A stretch of 64,000 bases of DNA from Paenibacillus sp. JNUCC32 (GCF_014863545.1 NZ_CP062260.1:3534001-3598000), one strand, 5' to 3'. Numbered from the stretch's first letter, positions 17,924-27,066 are shown. Notes: a model not told the origin generated them from the sequence alone. Made by a program: numbers and translations.

Positions 17924-18841
17924 TTATTCTTTAACCGCGCCGATGGTCAGACCTTGAATGAAGTAGCGCTGGAAGAACGGATATGCCAGAATAATCGGTC
18001 CGGTTGCCAGAACGACCATCGCCATCCGCGAAGTATCCTGCGGCATGCTCTGAAGAGCGGCCATGCTAAGGGATGAGTTCTGCGAGTTCTGCAGGATGAA
18101 CTGCATGCTGGTTTCGATCCGCATGAGCATGGATTGCAGCGGAACCAGGTTCGGATCGTCAATGTAGAGCAATGCGTTGAACCAATCGTTCCAATACCCA
18201 AGCGTGCTGAACAAACCGATGGTAGCCAGACCCGGCAGGGATAGCGGCAATACCAGCTTGTAGAAAATCTTAAACTCGCTCGCACCGTCGATTTTACCGG
18301 ACTCGATGATGGCGTCCGGCACGCTGGTGCTGTAGAACGTACGCAGAATCATGATATAGAAGGCATTGAGCGCCAAAGGCAGAATCAAAGCCCAGATGGA
18401 ATCTTTCAGGCCCAGCAATTGCGTTGCTACGATATAAGTCGGCACCAGACCCCCGTTGAACAGCATCGTGAAAAATGCGAAGAACGAGAAGAAGTTCCGG
18501 TATCTGAACCCTTTGCGGGAGATGGCATAAGCATAAAGCGAAATGATAAACAGACTGAGCAGCGTACCTACGACCGTGACAAAGATCGTTACGCCGTAAG
18601 AACGAAGAAGCGTGTCGCCTGTCTGGAATACGTACTTGTAAGCTTCAAGACTCCATTTCTCCGGCCAGATTTGGTATCCGTTACGGGCCAGTGAGCCTTC
18701 GTCTGTAAATGAGATGATCATAACGAACAGGAACGGAAATACACACAGGAACGAGAAAATACCGGCAATCAGGTTGAATACGACATTCCACCCGGATGAA
18801 AGCTGATGGAAATCTTTCATCTTGCTTTTCGATTTGAACAC
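17924..18841 (-). CDS. Carbohydrate ABC transporter permease (LplC/YtcP-like)
   Basis: This 305-residue inner-membrane permease has six predicted spans and the EAA-loop IESGKIDGASEFKIFYKLVLP that docks the ATPase. It starts at GTG (18839-18841) with GGGGG 8 nt upstream. The longer frame to 18946 gives a Cys/Ser/Arg-rich N-terminus without a ribosome site, so it was trimmed. It pairs with the permease 31 bp upstream. No dedicated ATPase gene lies in the cluster; in Bacillales such importers commonly share a general MsmX-type ATPase. Confidence 0.9.
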   Translation of the reverse strand: MFKSKSKMKDFHQLSSGWNVVFNLIAGIFSFLCVFPFLFVMIISFTDEGSLARNGYQIWPEKWSLEAYKYVFQTGDTLLRSYGVTIFVTVVGTLLSLFIISLYAYAISRKGFRYRNFFSFFAFFTMLFNGGLVPTYIVATQLLGLKDSIWALILPLALNAFYIMILRTFYSTSVPDAIIESGKIDGASEFKIFYKLVLPLSLPGLATIGLFSTLGYWNDWFNALLYIDDPNLVPLQSMLMRIETSMQFILQNSQNSSLSMAALQSMPQDTSRMAMVVLATGPIILAYPFFQRYFIQGLTIGAVKE

Positions 18842-18872
18842 ATCACATACCCCCTTCTTGATGATTGATCGA

Positions 18873-19811
18873 TTAGAACAATGCGTTATCCTTGTCGTAT
18901 TTACGAACGATATAGTTGGATACCATAACCAGGATAAATCCGACAACCGACTGGTACAGACCCGCAGCAGTACTCATGCCGATCTCGCCCGTTGTTTTCA
19001 GACCGCGATATACATAGGTATCAATGACGTTCGTTACGGAATACAAGGTTCCCGAATCCCTTGGCACTTGATAGAAGAGACCAAAGTCAGCGTAGAAGAT
19101 TTTACCGATCGCAAGAAGAGTCAAAATGGTCATCAGCGGTTTCAGCATCGGAAGCGTGATGGCTTTAATCTGCTGCCATTTGTTCGCTCCGTCAATCATC
19201 GCCGCCTCGTACAAGGATTTGTCGATCCCCATGATCGCCGCCAGGTAGACGACGCTGTTATAACCTACGGATTTCCACAAACTGATCAACGTCAGGAATA
19301 TCGGCCAATACTTGGCTTCGGAATACCACTGAACCGGCTCCATGCCGAACCAGCCCAGAATCTGATTCAGCATCCCTTTGTCCATACTCAGGAAACTGAA
19401 TGCGAAGTAACCTACGATAACCCAGGACAGGAAGTACGGCAGAAACATGCCGGTTTGATAGACTTTCGCCAATTTCTTGTTCACGATTTCAGACAATACG
19501 ATAGCCAGCGCTACGGATAGAATGAGACCTAATATGATGAACACGAAATTATAAAGAACGGTGTTGCGCGTAATGATGTAAGCATCGTTGGTACTGAACA
19601 GGAATTTAAAGTTTTGGAATCCTACCCATTCACTATTAACGATACTTGCCCAGAACCCGTCTCGGCTAAAGCGGTATTCCTTAAATGCAATAATGGTCCC
19701 GAACATGGGCAAATATGAGAATAAGAGAAACCACAGGGTCCCCGGCAAAACCATGAACAGCATGGCCTTATTCGTCATAATATTTTTGAAAAACTGTCCG
19801 ATCGCTCTCAC
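18873..19811 (-). CDS. Carbohydrate ABC transporter permease (LplB-like)
   Basis: This 312-residue permease has six predicted spans and the EAA-loop YEAAMIDGANKWQQIKAITLP. The GTG at 19809-19811 has GGAGGGG 6 nt upstream and is the preferred start. The reading frame stays open to 19865 but lacks a ribosome site there. It forms a heterodimer with the next permease and receives sugar from the lipoprotein encoded upstream. Confidence 0.9.
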   Translation of the reverse strand: MRAIGQFFKNIMTNKAMLFMVLPGTLWFLLFSYLPMFGTIIAFKEYRFSRDGFWASIVNSEWVGFQNFKFLFSTNDAYIITRNTVLYNFVFIILGLILSVALAIVLSEIVNKKLAKVYQTGMFLPYFLSWVIVGYFAFSFLSMDKGMLNQILGWFGMEPVQWYSEAKYWPIFLTLISLWKSVGYNSVVYLAAIMGIDKSLYEAAMIDGANKWQQIKAITLPMLKPLMTILTLLAIGKIFYADFGLFYQVPRDSGTLYSVTNVIDTYVYRGLKTTGEIGMSTAAGLYQSVVGFILVMVSNYIVRKYDKDNALF

Positions 19812-19841
19812 GCTTACCCCTCCTCGTGATGTGCATGAAAT

Positions 19842-19874
19842 GAACAAAAGAAGGGCGGTGAACATCCGCCGCCC
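19842..19874 (-). terminator. Stem-loop with T-rich tail between binding-protein and permease genes
   Basis: GGGCGG and CCGCCC pair around a 10-nt loop, followed on the minus strand by TTCTTTTGTT. In binding-protein operons such a weak terminator or mRNA-stabilising hairpin commonly lets the solute-binding protein be made in excess over the permeases. Confidence 0.5.
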
Positions 19875-19942
19875 CGTCCTTGTTCATGCTGCAGCGGCAT
19901 CTGCTGCCCCTTAAGGCAGGCAGGCCGCTTCATGCATTGTTA

Positions 19943-21421
19943 TTACTTGCTTGCTTTCCAAGCATCAATTTGGCTTTGTGCTTCAGCGATGATCTTATCC
20001 AGACCAGCAGCTTTCAGCTTTTCATTCGCTTTTGGCAGGAACTCTTCAGGATTGACGGTACCTGTCATCAGCGGCGCCCAGAACTCTTCTTTTACGTTGT
20101 TGACAGCAGCGAGTTCTGTGGATACTTTGGTTGGATCGAAGTTGAAACCGAGAAGCGGAGCAGGCTGGCCGGACTCGTTAAACTTCTTGAACTCTTCCCA
20201 TTTGTTCTCAGGATCTTCAGGATTCAAGTAAGTCAGCATGACATTGCCAAGCGCAAAAGTAGGCATGTCGTAGTTTTTCGATTCTGGCAAGTTTTCCATT
20301 ACGTTCTCGCTAAGCTTCTTGTAGTGCACGCCTTCGATACCGGAGTCAACCAAGTTACGAAGATATACGTCGGTGTTCAGCAGGTTCAGGAACTCCATTG
20401 CTTTCTCAGGGTATTTCGAGTTTGCGGAAATCGCTTGCATCGAACCCATAACCGACCAGTTAAAGATGTTTGCATCGCCGGCAGGAGTAGATACGACAGG
20501 ATAGCCGTAGCTTTGGCTCCACAGGTTGTCCGCGAATGGCTGTGTAGCCGCACGGTCCGTGAACCAGTTGCCGGATGTCATCAGATCTTGCGTCGAAGTT
20601 GTTGTTGCAGCTTCTGGGGAGATGTATCCCGCTTTGTAGTACTTGTTCATCAACTTAAGCATGTCCATCGTTTCCGGCATTTCGAGGAAGTTCACGACTT
20701 TCAGTTCTTCCTTGTCGTCCAGGTATACGGCCATTGGCATTTTTTCGATGATGTAGTCAAATGGAAGCAATGGTCCGAAGTCTTTGCTGATGGCCAAAGG
20801 AACGACGTTCGGTTCGTTTTCCTTGATCGTTTTAAGCAGCGGCTCCAAGCTTTCCATCGATTTTACGTTCGAAATATCGAGATTGTATTTATCGAGCAAT
20901 GTTTTGTTAAAGCGCCATGCTTCTTGAGCAGGAAGTTCTTTGTTGGCCGGAATCGCATAGTTGTGTCCGTCAACCTTGGAACCTTCCAGGAACGCCGGAT
21001 CGATTGCTTCTTTAATGCCTTTTCCATGGCTTTCGATCAGCTCGTCCAATTCCATGAATGCGCCTTTACGTGCGTTCTGCACATAATCGAACGCCCATGA
21101 GCTCGTGAACAGGATATCCATCGGTTCGCCGGAAGCTGCCATAACCTGCATCTTCTGGTTGTAATCCCCGAAGTCGATCATTTTCATGTCAACGGTTACA
21201 CCAATCTTCTCAGCAGTGTATTTATTGATTTCTGCCTCAACCTTGTCAACATCCTTTTGAGGTGTTCCGATGGTGTACCAGATCAGCTCAACCGGTTTCT
21301 CGGCAGTTCCCCCGCCGTTTCCTGCACTCTCTTCTTTATTGCCTCCGCATGCAGACAACAGCATGGACGCGGACAATAAAAGCGTTAGCGGCAGGAGCCA
21401 TTTCTTTTTCGATTTACTCAT
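19943..21421 (-). CDS. Extracellular solute-binding lipoprotein of the sugar ABC importer
   Basis: The 492-residue protein begins with a lipoprotein signal: MSKSKKK, a hydrophobic core and the lipobox LSAC with Cys25. A Gly/Glu-rich spacer and a two-lobed binding-protein fold of the LplA/YtcQ type follow. It would be tethered outside the membrane and deliver oligosaccharides to the two permeases. GGGAGG lies 7 nt before the ATG. The hydrolases behind it suggest a mannose-rich glycan ligand, which is inference. Confidence 0.92.
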   Translation of the reverse strand: MSKSKKKWLLPLTLLLSASMLLSACGGNKEESAGNGGGTAEKPVELIWYTIGTPQKDVDKVEAEINKYTAEKIGVTVDMKMIDFGDYNQKMQVMAASGEPMDILFTSSWAFDYVQNARKGAFMELDELIESHGKGIKEAIDPAFLEGSKVDGHNYAIPANKELPAQEAWRFNKTLLDKYNLDISNVKSMESLEPLLKTIKENEPNVVPLAISKDFGPLLPFDYIIEKMPMAVYLDDKEELKVVNFLEMPETMDMLKLMNKYYKAGYISPEAATTTSTQDLMTSGNWFTDRAATQPFADNLWSQSYGYPVVSTPAGDANIFNWSVMGSMQAISANSKYPEKAMEFLNLLNTDVYLRNLVDSGIEGVHYKKLSENVMENLPESKNYDMPTFALGNVMLTYLNPEDPENKWEEFKKFNESGQPAPLLGFNFDPTKVSTELAAVNNVKEEFWAPLMTGTVNPEEFLPKANEKLKAAGLDKIIAEAQSQIDAWKASK

Positions 21422-21473
21422 GTTTATCCTCCCTTTTGAATCCTTGTGTCTCTACACATATAAGGTTATCCCA

Positions 21474-21487
21474 TGAAAGCAGTTTCA
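21474..21487. promoter_or_regulatory. Candidate CcpA-binding cre site before the importer operon
   Basis: TGAAAGCAGTTTCA matches the Bacillus cre pattern TGWNANCGNTNNCA at every fixed position except the central G (A here). It is nearly palindromic and lies 53-66 bp upstream of the binding-protein start codon. It would place the operon under carbon catabolite control. Confidence 0.5.
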
Positions 21488-21520
21488 CATAGGCGAAAAA
21501 TTAAAGGTATTATGGTGAAA

Positions 21521-21554
21521 ATAAAGAAAAAAACTCTGATTCTATCAATCAGAG
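21521..21554 (-). terminator. Terminator after the response-regulator gene
   Basis: CTCTGATT and AATCAGAG form an 8-bp stem around a 5-nt loop, followed on the minus strand by T7. The response-regulator stop codon lies inside the stem. It separates the two-component genes from the importer operon, which therefore needs its own promoter. Confidence 0.85.
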
Positions 21555-23060
21555 CATTCCTCTAAAATCCCTCGGCGATACGCCGACGAATTTTTTGAAC
21601 TGTTTATAGAAATAACCGGTTTCCCAATAACCGACATTTTTTGCGATATCCTGCACTTTTGTCGAAGAGTTCCGAAGCAGCTCCTTGGCCCGCTCAATCC
21701 GGTATCGGTTAATGTACTCCGTGAAGTTTTCTCCCGTCTCTTTATGGAACAGATGACCCAGATAGACCGGATGGATATGATAGTTAGCTCCCAGCACCTT
21801 CAGCGACAAATCCTCGTTGTAATGGTGCTGGATATGATTCAGAATCTGCTGGATGACAGGGCTCTTCACGTCATTGTTGAGCGAATCGACCAGCCCGCCG
21901 ACCCCATCCTTCACCGCTTTGATCAGATCGTCGATCGATACGGAATCCATAATATCGGTAATGGTGTTTTTCACGAAATCAGGGGCGGCCGTATACTGGA
22001 TATCGTTCAGCTCCAGTTTCAGGCGAATGACCATTTCGACCGCGATGCTCTTCAAGGTCGTCGGGTTCATTCCCTGGGTGTGGCGAAGCCGGTCAAAATC
22101 GCTGTCGATCAGATCGAACAGCACCTGCTTGTCCCTTCCGGCGATGCCTTTGGCATAATCGGGCCACTGTACCGAATAGGATTCAGCCGCTTCTCCCTTT
22201 TTGGCCTGAACATCAACATAATCCACGTAGGAGGGCTGCTCCAGAACCAGATAGTATTCCTGGGCTTCCTTGGCATGGAGATAACTGTCCTTGTAATTCC
22301 CGCCGAGGCTCTCCACGCTGCCGAGCGAAATGCTCAGCTCTTCTTCATAGCACTGCTCCCGCACCTGCTGCAGCAGGCGGATTGCCCTCGCTTTTTCCGT
22401 ATCTGGGTCTTTCATCATGAAGATGACCACATGATCGCCGTCGTTGTCCCGGAAATACAGAACGCCCGGCTCCTGGTCCATTAATTGATACAGGCAGTTC
22501 TCCAGCGGCGTGAAGTCCGCTCTCAGGATAGATGCCATAACATAGGGCAAATTGAGATTCAACCCCAGAAGGGTCGCCCGCTCCTCCAGCTCCTCCGGCT
22601 CGATCCGGTCGGTGATCCAGCGATACAGGATGTTGCTCCGCAAAATATTGATGTCATACTCGTCCAGTCTCATTTCCCTTCTGGATTTGTTCATTTTATC
22701 CGTTGTGCTTGCAATCGTTTCTTCCAGTTCCTTGAGGTTGATCGGCTTGAGCAGATAATTCTCGATCCCGAGCCGCATGCCTTCCTTCAAATAGGCAAAG
22801 TCGTCGAAACCGCTCAGGATAATCACCTTCAGATTACGGTTTAATTTGCGTGCGCCCTCGATCAGTTCAAGCCCCGTCATCACGGGCATCGATATATCCG
22901 TTATAAGAATGTCGACCGGAACGACCGCCATCTTCTCCAGTGCCTGACGGCCGTTCTCCGCATGACCGACCACCTCGATGCCATACTTCGACCAATCCAC
23001 GACATCAACCAATCCCTCTATAATGAACGGCTCATCGTCCACGATAAATACCTTATACAT
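21549..23060 (-). CDS. YesN-like response regulator with AraC-type DNA-binding domain
   Basis: The 503-residue protein has an N-terminal receiver domain (phospho-acceptor Asp55 in ILITDISMP), a middle linker region, and a C-terminal double helix-turn-helix of the AraC/XylS class (last 100 residues, ending with FKKFVGVSPRDF). It overlaps the kinase gene by 8 bp. Such pairs usually activate an adjacent sugar-transport operon, here the importer that begins 128 bp downstream. Confidence 0.92.
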   Translation of the reverse strand: MYKVFIVDDEPFIIEGLVDVVDWSKYGIEVVGHAENGRQALEKMAVVPVDILITDISMPVMTGLELIEGARKLNRNLKVIILSGFDDFAYLKEGMRLGIENYLLKPINLKELEETIASTTDKMNKSRREMRLDEYDINILRSNILYRWITDRIEPEELEERATLLGLNLNLPYVMASILRADFTPLENCLYQLMDQEPGVLYFRDNDGDHVVIFMMKDPDTEKARAIRLLQQVREQCYEEELSISLGSVESLGGNYKDSYLHAKEAQEYYLVLEQPSYVDYVDVQAKKGEAAESYSVQWPDYAKGIAGRDKQVLFDLIDSDFDRLRHTQGMNPTTLKSIAVEMVIRLKLELNDIQYTAAPDFVKNTITDIMDSVSIDDLIKAVKDGVGGLVDSLNNDVKSPVIQQILNHIQHHYNEDLSLKVLGANYHIHPVYLGHLFHKETGENFTEYINRYRIERAKELLRNSSTKVQDIAKNVGYWETGYFYKQFKKFVGVSPRDFRGML

Positions 23061-24876
23061 CGTTATTCAGCTTCCTCTCTGTCACCGGAAATTTCACTGT
23101 CACCGTCGTTCCGTTACCCGGCTCGCTCTGGATGTCCATTCCGTACGAACTTCCATATGTCAGCTTTAATCGCTCATTCACGCTACGCAGACCAAACGAT
23201 TCTCCGCTCGACTCGGCCACATCCAGCCGGGATTTGATGTCCTCGAGCCGCTGCGGCGGGATCCCTTTCCCGTTGTCCTTGATCTCGATATGGACCTCGT
23301 CATCCTCCTGCGTCGCGTTGACGGTCAGCCAGTTATCGTCCTGATCGCTGCGAAGGCCGTGAACGATATAATTCTCAATCAGCGGCTGCAGCGACATTTT
23401 GATCATCGGCACATGCTTGATTTGATCGTCGCAGTGCATTTTGTAAATATACTTGTCCTTATAGCGAATGCGAAACAGCTCCAGATAAAGCCTGCACGCC
23501 TCCAGCTCATCCTTCAGCGTGTAGTGGGACTTATGCTGAACGATATTCTTGAAGAGCATCGACAAGCTGTAGATCATATCGCCGACGTCCTGCGCCCCCT
23601 GCGAGAGAGCCCTCATTCGAATCACTTCGAGCGTGTTGTATAAAAAATGCGGGTTGATTCTAGCCTGCAGCGCAGACAGCTCCGCGTTCTTCTGGTTAAT
23701 CTCCGCTTTATACACCTTATCGATGTAACGGGAAAGCTCATCCAGCATTTCATTGAAGCTGCCTGCGATTTGCCCCAGCTGATCGTCCTTGGTATCCTGC
23801 ATCCGGGCCACGAACTCTCCCTTCTCGACCTTGCGCATAAAACGAATAATGTTATCGGTCCTTCTGGAGTAATTGACGATCATCAGGGAAGGGATGGACA
23901 CCGCAATCACGATGCATAGCAGGGCAGCAATGATAATGGTGCTCTGCAAGCCATGGAACGATTCCGCGATTTCGCGCTTGGGCGTGATGCCCACCACCGT
24001 ATAGCCTGCCTGATTATGGGCTGCCGTTGTAATATAGGATTCCTCATCGAGGGTCACGGTTTCCTTGGAATTCAGCAGCTGGTCGGCATACGGATACTTC
24101 TCGCCGTAATATTTGCCGGAGGAGTCAAACATCACGCGGCCGTCGCCCGACAACACCAGAACGGAGCCCTTCAGGGAATCGTCGCTGTTGTTCAGCACGG
24201 CATCCAGCGCTTCCGTTCGATACAAAATAAGCAGCTGTCCCAGATTTTTGTAAGTGGTCATATCATTAATCGGGCTTCGGATCGAGAACAACGGCAATGT
24301 CACGTCTCCGGCCAGCTTGCGTATCCATAGATTCGGCAATGTGACGCTCTGGCTTTCGAGCGCCATCACGTCGGGAATGTAGGAATGCGTGGCATTCGCC
24401 TGATACAGCCTTGTCATGCTGCCCTGCTTGTACACGTAGACATACTGCTTCTCCGCGCTGTACAGCATGATGTTCTCTATATCCGGATCATCGTCAAGCC
24501 TCTGCTTGAAATAAGCGACTACGCTGTCCGAATTGGACTGCCCCCCGCCCGCGATCCGATTCATTCGCTTGGCCATATACTCGTTGAACGAGTTCATGAG
24601 GAAATAGGAGGTGTCAATGCCCAAAGAACTGTTGCGGTATAAGTCGTTCACATAGGACTGGGCATTCTCGTATTTTTGATTCAGGTGTCGTTCCACCCGC
24701 TCCACCGCGCTCCGCTGGATGTCCAGCTCGCTGCGGACGGCCGATTGAAACAAGAAGTAATACATAAGAAACGATAAGGTGACGATGGTAACTACCGCAA
24801 TCAGGGCGATTAACAGCAGCATTTTGGTAAACATATTATTTTTAATATATTTTAGATATAGCCTTGCGGGAGACAT
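23053..24876 (-). CDS. YesM-like sensor histidine kinase
   Basis: The 607-residue kinase has a first membrane span (about 15-40), a large extracellular sensor region (Cache-like), a second span (about 310-335), a HAMP segment, a His_kinase domain (INPHFLYNTL, phospho-His) and a HATPase domain (NxxxHG, DNGKGIP). The ATG at 24874-24876 lies behind AGGAAGGGG and is preferred over the upstream in-frame ATG at 24939. It presumably senses an extracellular glycan signal or the loaded binding protein and phosphorylates the overlapping regulator. Confidence 0.92.
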   Translation of the reverse strand: MSPARLYLKYIKNNMFTKMLLLIALIAVVTIVTLSFLMYYFLFQSAVRSELDIQRSAVERVERHLNQKYENAQSYVNDLYRNSSLGIDTSYFLMNSFNEYMAKRMNRIAGGGQSNSDSVVAYFKQRLDDDPDIENIMLYSAEKQYVYVYKQGSMTRLYQANATHSYIPDVMALESQSVTLPNLWIRKLAGDVTLPLFSIRSPINDMTTYKNLGQLLILYRTEALDAVLNNSDDSLKGSVLVLSGDGRVMFDSSGKYYGEKYPYADQLLNSKETVTLDEESYITTAAHNQAGYTVVGITPKREIAESFHGLQSTIIIAALLCIVIAVSIPSLMIVNYSRRTDNIIRFMRKVEKGEFVARMQDTKDDQLGQIAGSFNEMLDELSRYIDKVYKAEINQKNAELSALQARINPHFLYNTLEVIRMRALSQGAQDVGDMIYSLSMLFKNIVQHKSHYTLKDELEACRLYLELFRIRYKDKYIYKMHCDDQIKHVPMIKMSLQPLIENYIVHGLRSDQDDNWLTVNATQEDDEVHIEIKDNGKGIPPQRLEDIKSRLDVAESSGESFGLRSVNERLKLTYGSSYGMDIQSEPGNGTTVTVKFPVTERKLNNDV

Positions 24877-24920
24877 CGGCTTCCCCTTCCTGGTGTAAAC
24901 GTTGTAACTGCTTAACATAT

Positions 24921-24949
24921 TAAATATAACATCGGCCAACCGTCCTCAA
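24921..24949 (-). promoter_or_regulatory. Possible promoter of the two-component genes
   Basis: TTGAGG (24944-24949) and TATTTA (24921-24926) are 17 bp apart on the minus strand, 45 bp upstream of the kinase start. The match to consensus is moderate. Confidence 0.35.
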
Positions 24950-25053
24950 CGGATGAAATTTCTACCAAGTTATGAAGGTGTAATTTGCCTATTTTAGACC
25001 ATTTTGGGGCCGATCTCCCCCCTGTTTCATAGCATGAATCTTGAAGGAGATGG

Positions 25054-25398
25054 ATGATCATGCCTCAATACCGCATTATTGTCGATTTGTCCGACTTTCA
25101 GCTGCACCTGCTCGACGGCAACATCGTGGTACGCACGTTCCCGGTTGCCATCGGCAAAATGGCTACGCAATCGCCGCCCGGCAATTACACCATCGTCAAC
25201 AAACAACCGAATCCCGGCGGTCCTTTCGGGGCTTACTGGTTAGGGTTGTCCAAACCCCACTACGGCATCCATGGCACGAATGACCCTTCATCCATCGGCC
25301 GCTCCGTTTCCCATGGCTGCATTCGGATGTATAACGAGGACGTGGTGGAGCTTGCTTCCCTCGTGCCCATCCATACCAGGGTCACCATACGAAACTAA
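25054..25398 (+). CDS. Minimal L,D-transpeptidase (YkuD domain only), 114 aa
   Basis: The protein is essentially a bare catalytic domain: [10 protein letters not shown] followed by SHGCIRM with the active-site Cys. It has no signal peptide, LysM or membrane anchor. GAAGGAG lies just before the start; ATG at 25054 or 25060 are both possible. Family members form 3-3 peptidoglycan cross-links, and YkuD of Bacillus subtilis is spore-associated. A cytoplasmic form would suggest activity inside a developing spore or non-classical export. Confidence 0.85.
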   Translation: MIMPQYRIIVDLSDFQLHLLDGNIVVRTFPVAIGKMATQSPPGNYTIVNKQPNPGGPFGAYWLGLSKPHYGIHGTNDPSSIGRSVSHGCIRMYNEDVVELASLVPIHTRVTIRN

Positions 25399-25499
25399 TA
25401 ACATAAACTGGTGATTTCAACTCCCTCCAAATTGGTTAAATACAAATGTTACATGGTACCCGTGTATTTTACCTATTCGTTGTTATGGAGGGATTGCCC

Positions 25500-26576
25500 A
25501 TGATGCAGAGCAAATATTTCAGGACATGCTTTGGCATAATCGCACTGCTCTTAATCATCTACCTAGGAGCCGAAATCAGCTTTTTGTTTCGCCCCATCGT
25601 CTCCATGTTCAACATGCTGATCGTTCCGGTAGCCATGGCCGGCTTCTTCTATTATCTGCTTAGGCCGATCGTGGACTACCTGGAGCGACGCAAAATCAAA
25701 CGATCCATCGGCGTCCTGATGCTGTATTTCGTGTTTGCCGGTCTCTGCGCGATCTTTGGCATCGTCGTATGGCCGACGCTCCGTGAACAGATCGAAAACT
25801 TCATCAGCAACGCCCCCTTCCTGGTTGAGGGCGTGGAGGAGCAGATCGACCAGCTTCAACAGAATCAATTCTGGTCCCGCTATGTACCAACGGAATCCGA
25901 ATTGTCTACCTCCCTAACGGAATACATGAACCGGATCATCACCTGGATCAGCAATTCCATCAATAACCTGATTTCCGTTGTATCCGGCGTCGTTGTCATT
26001 ATCGCTACGATTCCAATCATTTTGTATTACATGCTGAAGGAAGGCAGCAAGCTCCCGCCAAGACTGCTCAGCGTCCTGCCCAGACGATACCGCCGCGACG
26101 GCCAGGAGGTGCTGGGCGAGATCGATACGGCACTCAGCAATTTTATTATCGGCAAAGTGATCCTGAATCTTATACTTAGCGTCATGATCTATATCGGATT
26201 TTTGATTATCGGACTGCCCTATTCCCTGCTCTTGACGGTGATCTCCTTCTTCTTGAATTTCATCCCGTACATCGGTGCGCTGCTGGCGACCGTTCCTGTC
26301 GTCATCATCGGATTTATCGAATCGCCCTCCATCGCGATATGGTCCGTCGTGGTCATTGTCATCGCCCAGCAGATTCAAGATAATATCCTGACGCCCGTTA
26401 TCTACGGGAAACAGCTGGATATTCACCCGCTGACTACGGTTGTCCTTATTCTTGTAGGCGGCGACTTCTTCGGACTGCTCGGCATCCTGCTGGCCATTCC
26501 GGCCTACATGATCATCAAAATTATCGCGGTGCGAATTTACGAGCTGTTCCTCGCCGAAAAAGTAGAGGACGCATGA
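25500..26576 (+). CDS. AI-2E family transporter (YtvI/PerM-like)
   Basis: This 358-residue membrane protein has about seven to eight spans and the AI-2E/PerM pattern: paired N-terminal helices, a soluble central region (about 80-170), and C-terminal helices with the PYSLLL and FIPYIGALLATVP segments. Members export small molecules or ions; function within the family varies. The start at 25500 follows GGAGGG by 7 nt. The frame is open back to 25446 without a ribosome site. Confidence 0.85.
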   Translation: MMQSKYFRTCFGIIALLLIIYLGAEISFLFRPIVSMFNMLIVPVAMAGFFYYLLRPIVDYLERRKIKRSIGVLMLYFVFAGLCAIFGIVVWPTLREQIENFISNAPFLVEGVEEQIDQLQQNQFWSRYVPTESELSTSLTEYMNRIITWISNSINNLISVVSGVVVIIATIPIILYYMLKEGSKLPPRLLSVLPRRYRRDGQEVLGEIDTALSNFIIGKVILNLILSVMIYIGFLIIGLPYSLLLTVISFFLNFIPYIGALLATVPVVIIGFIESPSIAIWSVVVIVIAQQIQDNILTPVIYGKQLDIHPLTTVVLILVGGDFFGLLGILLAIPAYMIIKIIAVRIYELFLAEKVEDA

Positions 26577-26590
26577 TGGCGCCTCACAGC

Positions 26591-26646
26591 AAAAAAGGAT
26601 GTCCCCGCCAACTTTGCGCTGGCTGGTGGGACATCCTTTATTTTAA
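26591..26646. terminator. Intrinsic terminator, probably bidirectional
   Basis: AAAGGATGTCCC...GCCA pairs with TGG...GGGACATCCTTT. It lies between the convergent AI-2E gene and the 131-aa gene and has A and T runs on both sides. Confidence 0.85.
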
Positions 26647-26651
26647 AAGAA

Positions 26652-27047
26652 TCACGCATTGCCGCGCAGGGATCGAACCACGAAATCATGCTCGTCCTTA
26701 CGCAATATCATGCCATTCGACAGTGTGACGGTATCCTCATCGTGAGATGTCAGGATGGCCTGGGAAGACACCAGCTGGTTGCCCCTCCATACCATGACGC
26801 AGGATCCAAAATAAACGGCATTATCGAATTGAATGGTATGACTCACGACATAACCGATGGAGTTCAGGGCCGGGTAGGAGTTCCTCGGCATAATTCTATG
26901 AATGGCTCGAAACGGAATGATAAGCTCGCCCGGGCCTAGAATCACTTTCTCCTGAACGGGATCCCACCCTTTCAGCACACCTTCAACCGTGCTTTTCGCC
27001 CCGTCTAGACGCTGAATGACAACATGACGACCGATCCAATGCTTCAT
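26652..27047 (-). CDS. Conserved-looking hypothetical protein, 131 aa
   Basis: The protein is all-beta in appearance. It starts MKHWIGRHVVIQRLDG, and its first 60 residues alternate in an Sm-like or SH3-like barrel pattern (VEGVLKGWD...ELIIPFRAIHRI). No membrane segment or signal is seen. The ATG at 27045-27047 follows AGAGGTG and was preferred over the frame extension to 27080, which would run into the ung gene. I do not recognise a family of known function. It sits immediately downstream of ung (19 bp). Confidence 0.65.
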   Translation of the reverse strand: MKHWIGRHVVIQRLDGAKSTVEGVLKGWDPVQEKVILGPGELIIPFRAIHRIMPRNSYPALNSIGYVVSHTIQFDNAVYFGSCVMVWRGNQLVSSQAILTSHDEDTVTLSNGMILRKDEHDFVVRSLRGNA

Positions 27048-27066
27048 GAAGGTCACCTCTCGCGGA

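Noticed and set aside
19880..21100. Open frame of 406 codons on the plus strand
   Set aside because: It is antisense to the sugar-binding lipoprotein gene.
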